Below, in pieces: positions 1 to 5,306 of a stretch of 5,306 nucleotides of DNA (positions within the stretch are counted from its first letter, which is position 1; the number at the start of each line of letters is the position of its first letter). The position numbers and the translations under genes were made by a program. The DNA is taken from positions 112,974 to 118,279 of the forward strand of contig NVUP01000003.1 in the NCBI GenBank assembly GCA_002401945.1, read 5' to 3'. The notes below the pieces were generated by a model that worked only from the letters and a program-made list of their open reading frames with translations, did no database searches and had not been told where the DNA came from. The DNA is from Paracoccaceae bacterium (lineage in GTDB: Bacteria; Pseudomonadota; Alphaproteobacteria; Rhodobacterales; Rhodobacteraceae).

Positions 1-173
1 GCAGGTGGTCGGGCCGTGGCAATGGCGCGACCTGCAGCGACAGACCCGGCGGTCTCGACTTCAAAACCACGCTTGTCCATGGCTTTGGCCAACCGCCGTA
101 GAAACGGCTCATCGTCGTCAACCAGCAACAGTGTTTTGTCAGGTCCAATGTCCAGCGGAGCAATTTCGGCCAT
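1..173 (-). CDS. regA: RegA/PrrA/ActR-type redox response regulator, N-terminal part (runs off left edge)
   Basis: This is the response-regulator partner of the RegB kinase; in Rhodobacterales it activates or represses photosynthesis, respiration, CO2- and nitrogen-fixation genes according to redox state. Only the first 57 residues are visible. They begin MAEIAPLDIGPDKTLLLVDD and continue with DDEPFLRRLAKAMDKRGFEVETAGSV, the start of a receiver domain: beta-1 (KTLLLV, 13-18), the acidic pocket D19-D20-D21, and helix 1. The phospho-acceptor Asp and the C-terminal Fis-like helix-turn-helix would lie beyond the left edge. The ATG at 173 has a good Shine-Dalgarno (AAGGA) about 6 bases upstream. 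The gene lies 74 bases downstream of senC on the same strand and is probably cotranscribed with it, as in R. capsulatus. Family assignment rests on the RegA-like receiver sequence plus the senC/regB context. Confidence 0.93.
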   Translation of the reverse strand, partial: MAEIAPLDIGPDKTLLLVDDDEPFLRRLAKAMDKRGFEVETAGSVAAGRAIATARPP

Positions 174-178
174 TCTAG

Positions 179-185
179 TTCCTTT
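179..185 (-). promoter_or_regulatory. Ribosome binding site of regA
   Basis: On the minus strand this reads TTTAAGG-like purine-rich sequence centred on AAAGGAA, 5 bases before the regA ATG at 173. It fixes the regA start. The 74-base senC-regA gap (174-247) shows no convincing terminator on the minus strand, which fits cotranscription. Confidence 0.7.
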
Positions 186-247
186 ATGCCAGTTCTTGAT
201 CCTTAGTGAGCAGGAATATTACCGGGTGGGCCAGAAACGTCAAACAG

Positions 248-868
248 CTACATCTGGTCCAGAAAACATCCGATCCGATCTGCCATTTCTTCGGGTTCCA
301 CATCACGGCGAAAAAACTCGACAAAACCCTGCTCCGGCAACACCAGATAAGAAAAGGTTGAGTGATCGACGAGATAATACTCATCTTCGGCGGGTTGCAC
401 TTTGAAATAGGTTTTATAGGCACGGCTTGCCGCTTTTACCTGCTCGACCGATCCGGTCAGGCCAATCATCCGTTCGTGCAGGTTTGCAGCAAAATCACCA
501 ACCACCTCAGGGGTATCGCGCGCCGGATCAACCGAGATGAACACCGGTGTTACGCTTTGACCCCGTTCAGCCAGCACATCAATCGCCTCGGCATTGCGGG
601 CGGTGTCCATGGGGCAAACATCGGGACAAAACGTATAGCCAAAATAGATCAGCGACGGCTCGGTGATCACATCTTTGTCAGTGACGGTCTCGCCCTTGGC
701 GTTCACCAGTTCAAACGGCCCGCCAATCTGTGCGGTTCCACCGGCGATCTGACTGCTGCGGCACTGGGCAAATTGATCTGCATCTTGACCACGCTGGGTC
801 ATCACCCAGACACCGCCCAGCAAAGCGGCAACAGAAACAGAAGCGAGAACGGCATAGAGACGGTTCAT
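248..868 (-). CDS. senC: SCO1/SenC/PrrC family copper chaperone for cytochrome c oxidase assembly
   Basis: A 206-residue membrane-anchored thioredoxin-fold protein that binds copper and helps assemble or metallate cytochrome c oxidase. In Rhodobacter it also affects signalling through RegB/RegA. Residues 5-22 form an uncleaved-looking N-terminal membrane anchor that places the rest in the periplasm. The core contains YFGYTFCPDVCP (75-86), with the SCO CxxxC copper ligands C81 and C85, then VFISVDPARDTP (109-120), and the third ligand H169 in VDHSTFSYL. All three ligands are present and the length is normal for the family. The ATG at 868 is preceded by AAGGTG about 7 bases upstream. An extra pair of Cys (C36, C201) lies outside the copper site. 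The gene is divergent from regB and upstream of regA, the classical redox-regulator locus. The family call is firm; whether its main role is copper delivery, thiol reduction or signalling cannot be read from the sequence. Confidence 0.96.
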   Translation of the reverse strand: MNRLYAVLASVSVAALLGGVWVMTQRGQDADQFAQCRSSQIAGGTAQIGGPFELVNAKGETVTDKDVITEPSLIYFGYTFCPDVCPMDTARNAEAIDVLAERGQSVTPVFISVDPARDTPEVVGDFAANLHERMIGLTGSVEQVKAASRAYKTYFKVQPAEDEYYLVDHSTFSYLVLPEQGFVEFFRRDVEPEEMADRIGCFLDQM

Positions 869-960
869 GAGATCACACCTTGAAAGCTAAGTGATATGTT
901 GATCGTTGGTGGAGACAGACCTATCAACAATTACAGCCGATGCAACCGGAGCCAAACGTC
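869..960. promoter_or_regulatory. Divergent senC-regA / regB control region
   Basis: These 92 bases separate the start codons of two head-to-head transcription units, so both promoters must lie here or just inside the 5' coding ends. The senC Shine-Dalgarno (AAGGTG on minus) is at 876-881. An inverted repeat GTTGAT (898-903) / ATCAAC (923-928) with a 19-base spacer sits in the middle. I see no good FNR box (TTGAT-N4-ATCAA) and no clear -35/-10 pair on either strand. The promoter assignment comes from gene layout, not from a recognised motif. Confidence 0.55.
947..951 (+). promoter_or_regulatory. Ribosome binding site supporting the regB start at 961
   Basis: CGGAG lies 9 bases upstream of the ATG at 961. 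The in-frame ATG at 940 has no purine-rich stretch at a suitable distance (it is preceded by CAATTACAGCCG). This favours 961 as the main start, although 940 is only seven codons longer and cannot be excluded. Confidence 0.5.
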
Positions 961-2358
961 ATGAGCGAGTCCTATATTGGCCTGATGAGCGGACAAGAGC
1001 GCAGCCACTGGATCCGGCTGCGGACCCTAATTCTACTGCGCTGGGTCGCCATTGGCGGTCAGATCACCGCCATTACCGTTGCCCAAGGCCTGTACAACCT
1101 GCAGCTAAATCTGGGCCTATGCTATTTTGCGGTCGGTGTTTCGGTGGTCGGAAACCTGGTGGCAATGTTTATATTCCCCGAAAATAAGCGCCTGTCAGAA
1201 TTCGAGAACTTTCTAACCGTGCTGTTTGATTTGCTGCAGCTGTCTTTTCTGCTGTACCTCACTGGCGGGCTGAACAACCCGTTTGCGCTGCTGGTGCTGG
1301 GGCCCGTGACGATCTCGGCCAATATGATGCGGCTGCGATCCACCCTGATCATTGGTGGCACCGCCATTATCCTGGTAACTTTGTTGGCCGAATTTCATCT
1401 GCCGCTGCGCACCGCCCAAGGCTTTATCCTGCGCATTCCGGACGTGTTTGTCTTTGGCAACTGGATTGCCATCATCATCGCCGTGCTGTTCCTGGGTGCT
1501 TACTGCCACCGAATCAGCTCGGAAATGCGGTCAATGTCAGATGCTCTGGCGGCAACGCAACTGGCGTTGTCACGGGAACAGAAACTGACTGATCTGGGAG
1601 GTGTGGTCGCCGCCGCCGCGCATGAATTGGGCACGCCACTGGCCACCATAAAGCTGGCCAGTGCCGAATTGATCGAAGAGTTGGAAGACCGCCCCGATCT
1701 GCGCGTCGATGCCGCGCTGATTCGCGAGCAAGCCGATCGCTGCCGCGACATCCTTCAGAATATGGGCCGGGCCGGCAAGGACGACCTGCATCTGCGCCAA
1801 GCGCCCATTTCAACCGTCATCCACGAGGCCGCCGAACCGCATATGCATCGCGGTAAGTTTATTCATTTTGAGGAAAGCCCGGACGAGGGTGGAGATGTTC
1901 AGCAGCCAACCATTCTGCGCAAGCCCGAAATCATTCACGGGTTACGCAACCTGGTGCAAAACGCGGTGGATTACTGCCACGCCAATGTCTGGGTTGATTC
2001 GACCTGGAGTGATGACACCATCACCGTGCGCATCTATGATGACGGCAGCGGTTATCCCTCGCAAATGCTGGGTCGGATTGGTGATCCGTTCATGCGTCAA
2101 GGGCGCATTGACAGTGACCGTAAAACGCGCCCCGAGTATGAAGGCATGGGGCTTGGCCTGTTTATTGCCAAAACTTTGCTGGAACGCACCGGCGCCCATT
2201 TGCGCTTTGCCAATGGCACTGACCCGTCCCAAACTATCAGCATTCATACGGATCGACCCGGCGCGATTGTCGAGGTATCCTGGCCGCGCAATAAGATCGA
2301 CGCACACGAGGGCGACAACGCCGTTCCCATGGGTCACAACCAACCGATAGAAATTTAA
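961..2358 (+). CDS. regB: RegB/PrrB/ActS redox-sensing membrane histidine kinase
   Basis: Sensor kinase of the global redox system; it autophosphorylates on His and transfers phosphate to RegA when the respiratory chain/quinone pool is reduced. The protein is 465 residues from this start. After the N-terminal WIRLRTLILLRW come about six membrane segments, within roughly 25-182. Between the third and fourth is the quinone-sensing motif GGLNNPF (102-108). The H-box AAAHELGTPLATIK carries the phosphorylated H221. REQADRCRDIL contains C261, the equivalent of the redox-active Cys265 of R. capsulatus RegB. The ATP-binding domain has the N-box RNLVQNAVDYC (N334), DDGSGYP (360-366) and GMGLGLFIAKTLLE (395-408). 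All known functional residues are present, so it should be active. The last 20 residues are variable. The start at 961 is chosen because of CGGAG upstream; ATG 940 is an alternative. It faces senC-regA across a short shared promoter region. Confidence 0.96.
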   Translation: MSESYIGLMSGQERSHWIRLRTLILLRWVAIGGQITAITVAQGLYNLQLNLGLCYFAVGVSVVGNLVAMFIFPENKRLSEFENFLTVLFDLLQLSFLLYLTGGLNNPFALLVLGPVTISANMMRLRSTLIIGGTAIILVTLLAEFHLPLRTAQGFILRIPDVFVFGNWIAIIIAVLFLGAYCHRISSEMRSMSDALAATQLALSREQKLTDLGGVVAAAAHELGTPLATIKLASAELIEELEDRPDLRVDAALIREQADRCRDILQNMGRAGKDDLHLRQAPISTVIHEAAEPHMHRGKFIHFEESPDEGGDVQQPTILRKPEIIHGLRNLVQNAVDYCHANVWVDSTWSDDTITVRIYDDGSGYPSQMLGRIGDPFMRQGRIDSDRKTRPEYEGMGLGLFIAKTLLERTGAHLRFANGTDPSQTISIHTDRPGAIVEVSWPRNKIDAHEGDNAVPMGHNQPIEI

Positions 2359-2379
2359 CTATTCACCTTTAGGCAACCA

Positions 2380-2396
2380 GTTAAACATCAATTAAC
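2380..2396. promoter_or_regulatory. Candidate CtrA binding site upstream of the divL-like gene
   Basis: The sequence GTTAAACATCAATTAAC is a perfect inverted repeat GTTAA-N7-TTAAC and matches exactly the full CtrA consensus TTAA-N7-TTAA(C) known from Caulobacter and used across alphaproteobacteria. It lies 21 bases after the regB stop and 50 bases before the ATG of the PAS protein, in an AT-rich 88-base gap. That is where an activator overlapping a -35 region would bind. A weak -10-like TAAGGT follows at 2413-2418. The motif match is seen directly; CtrA as the binding protein is inferred, supported by the DivL-like product of the downstream gene. Confidence 0.6.
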
Positions 2397-2446
2397 TATT
2401 ATTGAGTCAAGATAAGGTAAATGACAGTTAGACTAGGCAGGATAAT

Positions 2447-3997
2447 ATGCAGAACATCGTCTCCATCGAATGGCTTGTTTTGGCAACTCTATGTGCGGCC
2501 ACCGCAGCCGTTGCAGTATGGTGGCTTTCGCCAGCGCCCGGCCCAAAAGGTATGGAACATGATCTGTTAACTGGCGACAGCCGAACAGATGCCGTGTTCC
2601 TGTTTGACGATGCCAACTTGATTGGCTGGTCCACCGGCGCTCGCAAGTTTATTGGCGATACGGCTGAGGGTTTCAGCTGGACCACGCTGCGGGATCAACT
2701 GGCGCGCAGCTACCCAGGCCTGCCCCAATCGCCGGGCTTTCTAAAAGATGTCGGGCCTCTGGTACTGTCTGGAACGGCGAGTGCAGAATCGCACGAAGCC
2801 CATTGCGAATGGATTGACGGCATCACTCGGGTCCAACTGCGCCGCAGCGCCACCGAGGCCAAAGACAAGGCCCTGGATGATGAATTAACCACCCTGCGCG
2901 CCGCCGTGCATCAGGCCCCCTATCCAGTTTGGCTGCAATCCGAAGAGGACGAGGTGACCTGGTCCAATCTGGCCTATGATAATCTCAGCCAGAAACTGCG
3001 CGGCCGTAACATCGATTTTGCTGACCCGCTGTTTTCCGATCTCTCCGAACCAATGGCCAGCGGCAAAGCCGAGCGGATCTCGATCCCGCTGCCGGATAGC
3101 AAAAAGAAACTGTGGTACAATATTTCAACCACCGAGACCGAGGCCGGCTGGCTATGCCATGCAGTGGATATCAACGCGGTGGTTGACGCCGAGGTTGCCC
3201 AGCGTAACTTTGTACAGACATTGGCCAAAACCTTTGCTCAGCTGTCGATTGGCCTGGCGATCTTTGATCGCAACCGCCAGCTGGTGCTGTTCAACCCGGT
3301 GCTGATCGACCTGACCGCCCTGCCCGCCAATTTCCTCAGCTCCCGCCCCAATCTGCTCAGCTTTTTTGACCGCCTGCGCGATCAGCGCATGATGCCCGAA
3401 CCAAAAAACTACACCAGCTGGCGCCACCAGATGGCCGAATTGCTAGAGGCCGCCGCCGAGGGCCGGTATCAGGAAACCTGGTCCCTGCCATCGGGTTCGG
3501 TCTATTCGGTCAGCGGCCGCCCGCACCCTGATGGGGCCGTTGCCTTTCTGTTCGAAGATATCACCGCTGAAATCACCCTGACACGTCAGTTCCGCTCGGA
3601 ATTGGAGATGGGTCAGTCGATCATGGATCAAATGGAAGAGGCGATTGCCGTGTTTGCCAATGACGGCACCATGACCTTCTCCAACAAGGCCTACCACGAT
3701 TTGTGGCAAATGGACCCTGACGCCAGCTTTGCCAAGGTCTCAGTGGTCGATGCTTGCCGGGTCTGGCAGGACATGTGTGCCGCCACCCCAACCTGGGGCG
3801 AGCTGCGCGATTTTGTTGCAGGGCGGAAAAACCGCGAGCAGTGGTGGACTCATGTGCAGCTGCGCAATGGCACCCCGCTGATCTGCAAGGTTTCGGCGGT
3901 GCAGACCGGCGCCACCATGGTGACCTTCCGTGCGCCTGCTCCCACCATTGCGCCGCCAGAGCAGGAACGCTTCAAGATCACCCATCAAGACGGTTAG
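2447..3997 (+). CDS. divL: Membrane-anchored multi-PAS protein, kinase-less DivL homologue
   Basis: A 516-residue protein with one N-terminal membrane segment (about 8-27) and then four consecutive PAS-like modules. These span roughly 48-130 (starting DAVFLFDDANLIGWSTGARKFIG), 146-250 (around APYPVWLQSEEDEVTWSNLAY), 258-375 (SIGLAIFDRNRQLVLFNPV to FLFEDITAE) and 388-495 (EEAIAVFANDGTMTFSNKAYHDLW). The last two look like the PAS_7 type. It ends soon after the fourth PAS with a Pro-rich tail. There is no H-box, N-box or G-box. In Caulobacter, DivL is a membrane PAS protein with a pseudo-kinase (Tyr replacing His) that controls CckA and hence CtrA. Rhodobacterales have a shorter DivL made of PAS domains, shown in R. 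capsulatus to affect CtrA activity and gene transfer agent production. The position before tsaE and amgK supports this identity. The start ATG has AGGA 4 bases upstream. The domain content is clear; the DivL name is inference. Alternatively it could be an unrelated PAS sensor. Confidence 0.85.
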   Translation: MQNIVSIEWLVLATLCAATAAVAVWWLSPAPGPKGMEHDLLTGDSRTDAVFLFDDANLIGWSTGARKFIGDTAEGFSWTTLRDQLARSYPGLPQSPGFLKDVGPLVLSGTASAESHEAHCEWIDGITRVQLRRSATEAKDKALDDELTTLRAAVHQAPYPVWLQSEEDEVTWSNLAYDNLSQKLRGRNIDFADPLFSDLSEPMASGKAERISIPLPDSKKKLWYNISTTETEAGWLCHAVDINAVVDAEVAQRNFVQTLAKTFAQLSIGLAIFDRNRQLVLFNPVLIDLTALPANFLSSRPNLLSFFDRLRDQRMMPEPKNYTSWRHQMAELLEAAAEGRYQETWSLPSGSVYSVSGRPHPDGAVAFLFEDITAEITLTRQFRSELEMGQSIMDQMEEAIAVFANDGTMTFSNKAYHDLWQMDPDASFAKVSVVDACRVWQDMCAATPTWGELRDFVAGRKNREQWWTHVQLRNGTPLICKVSAVQTGATMVTFRAPAPTIAPPEQERFKITHQDG

Positions 3998-4006
3998 GAC
4001 TGCGAT

Positions 4007-4044
4007 CCACACCTTGCAGCCCTAGGCGTGCAAGGTCATTGTGG
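4007..4044 (+). other. Hairpin between divL and tsaE covering the tsaE ribosome binding site
   Basis: ACCTTGCA (4011-4018) and TGCAAGGT (4029-4036) are a perfect 8-base inverted repeat. The centre, CCTAGG (4021-4026), is itself a palindrome flanked by two mismatched positions on each side. The stem can be extended by CCAC (4007-4010) pairing with GTGG (4041-4044) across a 4-base bulge. No run of T follows, so it is not a standard rho-independent terminator. The 3' arm contains AAGG (4032-4035), the only Shine-Dalgarno-like stretch before the tsaE ATG at 4049. The hairpin could therefore limit tsaE translation, or it could be an mRNA processing or stability element. The pairing is seen directly; the function is inferred. 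Confidence 0.5.
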
Positions 4045-4048
4045 CGCC

Positions 4049-4528
4049 ATGACTCAAAGCCCCGTGACCATCACGCTGTCCTCACCCCAAAAAACCGCCG
4101 ATCTGGCCACTCGCATCGCCGCGGCTCTTAGCCCCGGCGATTGCCTGTTGCTGGAAGGCCCCATTGGTGCCGGTAAGACCCATTTTGCCCGCCATCTGAT
4201 CCAGTCGCTGCTGCTCCTCCCCGAGGATGTTCCGTCACCCACCTTCACCCTGGTGCAAACCTACGACGTGCCGATGGGCGAGCTATGGCACTCCGATCTG
4301 TATCGGCTGTCATCGCTGGACGAGATTGAGGAACTGGGCCTGATCGAAGCCTTTGACACTGCTATTTGCGTGGTCGAATGGCCGGACCGGCTGGCTGAAC
4401 TGACCCCTTCACATGCGCTGCTTCTGAGCCTTGCACTGGATCCAAATCACCCCGATACCCGCCACCTGAGCTTCGCCTGGAGTGATACAAAATGGCAGAT
4501 GCTGATGGATCGGATGGCACATGACTGA
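4049..4528 (+). CDS. tsaE: TsaE (YjeE), tRNA t6A37 biosynthesis ATPase
   Basis: Cytoplasmic P-loop ATPase that works with TsaD and TsaB to transfer the threonylcarbamoyl group to A37 of ANN-decoding tRNAs. The 159-residue length is usual for the family. Visible motifs are the Walker A GPIGAGKTHFAR (37-48, K43 and T44), the SPTFTL switch (63-68), HSDLYRL (81-87) and VEWPDRL (109-115), all hallmarks of TsaE. The ATG at 4049 is preferred because the protein then begins directly with the short segment leading to the first strand. An in-frame GTG at 4028 would add seven residues but lies inside the hairpin and has no Shine-Dalgarno. The spacing from AAGG (4032-4035) to 4049 is long at 13 bases, so initiation may be weak. 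It is 51 bases after the divL-like gene and overlaps the next gene by 8 bases, implying coupled translation. Confidence 0.95.
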   Translation: MTQSPVTITLSSPQKTADLATRIAAALSPGDCLLLEGPIGAGKTHFARHLIQSLLLLPEDVPSPTFTLVQTYDVPMGELWHSDLYRLSSLDEIEELGLIEAFDTAICVVEWPDRLAELTPSHALLLSLALDPNHPDTRHLSFAWSDTKWQMLMDRMAHD

Positions 4529-5306
4529 CCGCGATAAACTAGCCGCCACTTTTCTGGCCACAACGGCCTGGGGAAAAGGTGTTCGCGCTGATCTGGCCGG
4601 CGATGCATCAAACCGCCGGTATGAGCGAATTTCCGACCCTAACACAGGCAAAACCGTGGTTCTGATGGACGCACCACCTGACAAGGGCGAGGATGTGGCG
4701 GCTTTTGTGAACATCACGAATCACCTGCGCCACCAAGGGTTAAGCGCCCCTGAAATACTGGCGGAAGACACCAAACACGGTTTTTTACTGATCGAAGATC
4801 TCGGCGACGATCTTTACGCCCGTATCCTCCAACGCACCCCAACGCTGGAAATGCCTCTGTACCAAGCGGCCACCGATGTTTTGGTGACACTACACGCAGC
4901 ACCCCTGCCTGATTTGGACACAATGGACCCGCGTCTGATGGCGGAACTGGTCGAAATTGCCTTTACCAGCTATCGCGACGGCATTCTCGGCCCCCAGGAC
5001 ACCTCTTTGGCAGCCCGGTTTGTGGATCACTTCGAGGATATTTTGCGCCAGACCATCACAGGTGATCCGGTGCTGGTGCAACGCGATTACCACGCCGAGA
5101 ACCTGTTGTGGCTGACGGATCGCGACGGCATTGCTCGGGTTGGTTTGCTGGATTACCAGGCCGCCCGCGCAGGCCATCGCGCCTATGATCTGGTTTCACT
5201 GCTGCAAGACGCCCGCCGCGATGTACCTGCCACCGTCGAACTGCAGATGGTAGAGCACTATATCGCCTGTACCGGTGTCGAAAGCTCGGGCTTTCGCGCC
5301 GCCTTT
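4521..5306 (+). CDS. amgK: Aminoglycoside-phosphotransferase-fold sugar kinase, AmgK-like (runs off right edge)
   Basis: The first 262 residues are visible, with no stop before the window edge. The protein has the APH/choline-kinase fold: an N-terminal lobe with SNRRYERI (30-37) and VVLMDAPP (46-53), hinge FLLIEDLGDDLY (88-99), catalytic loop LVQRDYHAENLLWL (185-198, D189 and N194) and the metal-binding LLDYQAARAGHRAYDL (209-224, D211). These fit AmgK, the anomeric kinase that phosphorylates N-acetylmuramate and N-acetylglucosamine at C1 in the peptidoglycan-recycling route bypassing de novo UDP-MurNAc synthesis. Its partner MurU would be expected just downstream. The ATG overlaps the last 8 bases of tsaE, so the two are translationally coupled. 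The usual His of the H-x-D loop is Gln187 here; the catalytic Asp is intact. The fold is certain. The AmgK assignment rests on motifs and on the tsaE neighbour, and another small-molecule kinase is possible. Confidence 0.88.
   Translation, partial: MTDRDKLAATFLATTAWGKGVRADLAGDASNRRYERISDPNTGKTVVLMDAPPDKGEDVAAFVNITNHLRHQGLSAPEILAEDTKHGFLLIEDLGDDLYARILQRTPTLEMPLYQAATDVLVTLHAAPLPDLDTMDPRLMAELVEIAFTSYRDGILGPQDTSLAARFVDHFEDILRQTITGDPVLVQRDYHAENLLWLTDRDGIARVGLLDYQAARAGHRAYDLVSLLQDARRDVPATVELQMVEHYIACTGVESSGFRAAF

Noticed and set aside
16..405. A 129-codon plus-strand frame across the regA-senC gap
   Set aside because: It covers the antisense of regA, the gap and the end of senC. Its product is low-complexity (Ser/Arg-rich) at the start and has no family features.
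362..883. A 173-codon open frame on the plus strand antisense to senC
   Set aside because: It lies almost wholly opposite senC, whose protein carries complete SCO motifs and copper ligands. The antisense product has no recognisable domain and no good ribosome binding site.
869..960. FNR/FnrL box in the divergent promoter region
   Set aside because: TTGAT and ATCAA half-sites occur but are separated by far more than the 4 bases needed for a single FNR dimer site.
1868..2350. A 160-codon plus-strand frame inside regB
   Set aside because: It overlaps the ATP-binding domain of regB in another frame. The regB frame has all N-, D- and G-box motifs, so this is a frame shadow.
4011..4036. Rho-independent terminator after divL
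   Set aside because: The inverted repeat is good, but no T-run follows on the plus strand (CATTGTGG) and no T-rich tail suits the minus strand. It is listed as a hairpin of unknown role instead.
4028..4048. GTG at 4028 as the start of tsaE
   Set aside because: It has no Shine-Dalgarno, lies within the hairpin, and adds only seven residues (MQGHCGA) that resemble no TsaE N-terminus. ATG 4049 is preferred.
3998..4048. Possible remnant of a histidine-kinase domain after the PAS protein, indicating a frameshift
   Set aside because: Only 51 bases separate the stop from tsaE, far too short for a kinase domain, and no H-box-like sequence is present in any frame.

Overview
The window looks like chromosomal DNA of an alphaproteobacterium of the order Rhodobacterales, most likely the Roseobacter group. 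The basis is gene content and order: a RegA-type response regulator and a SenC/PrrC copper chaperone on the minus strand, facing a RegB/PrrB redox histidine kinase on the plus strand. This is the arrangement known from Rhodobacter capsulatus (senC-regA-hvrA opposite regB) and R. sphaeroides (prrC-prrA opposite prrB). GC content is moderately high and coding density is nearly complete. Nothing indicates recent transfer, insertion sequences or phage.

Layout. The left arm (1-868) reads leftward: senC (248-868), then the first 57 codons of regA (1-173, running off the left edge). A 92-base divergent control region (869-960) separates it from regB (961-2358, plus strand). An 88-base AT-rich gap (2359-2446) follows and holds a perfect GTTAA-N7-TTAAC palindrome, the form of a CtrA response-regulator binding site. 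Next is a membrane-anchored protein of about four PAS-like modules (2447-3997). It has no histidine-kinase domain and is best interpreted as the short Rhodobacterales form of DivL. A 51-base gap with a strong hairpin (about 4007-4044) leads into tsaE (4049-4528). tsaE overlaps by 8 bases an AmgK-like sugar kinase (4521-5306), which runs off the right edge.

How the genes work together. RegB senses respiratory/quinone redox state and phosphorylates RegA, which controls photosynthesis, respiration, carbon and nitrogen genes. SenC supports copper delivery to cytochrome c oxidase, whose electron flux is part of the signal RegB reads. The DivL-like protein belongs to a different circuit, CckA-ChpT-CtrA, which in this order controls motility and gene transfer agent production. 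A CtrA-type site just upstream of it suggests feedback from CtrA onto one of its own upstream regulators. tsaE (tRNA t6A modification) and amgK (peptidoglycan sugar recycling) are housekeeping genes. The order divL-tsaE-amgK is, from memory, common across alphaproteobacteria.

The most interesting points are the CtrA-like box in front of the kinase-less divL homologue, the lack of any kinase module or remnant in that protein, and a hairpin that could hide the tsaE ribosome binding site. No wholly new system is evident.
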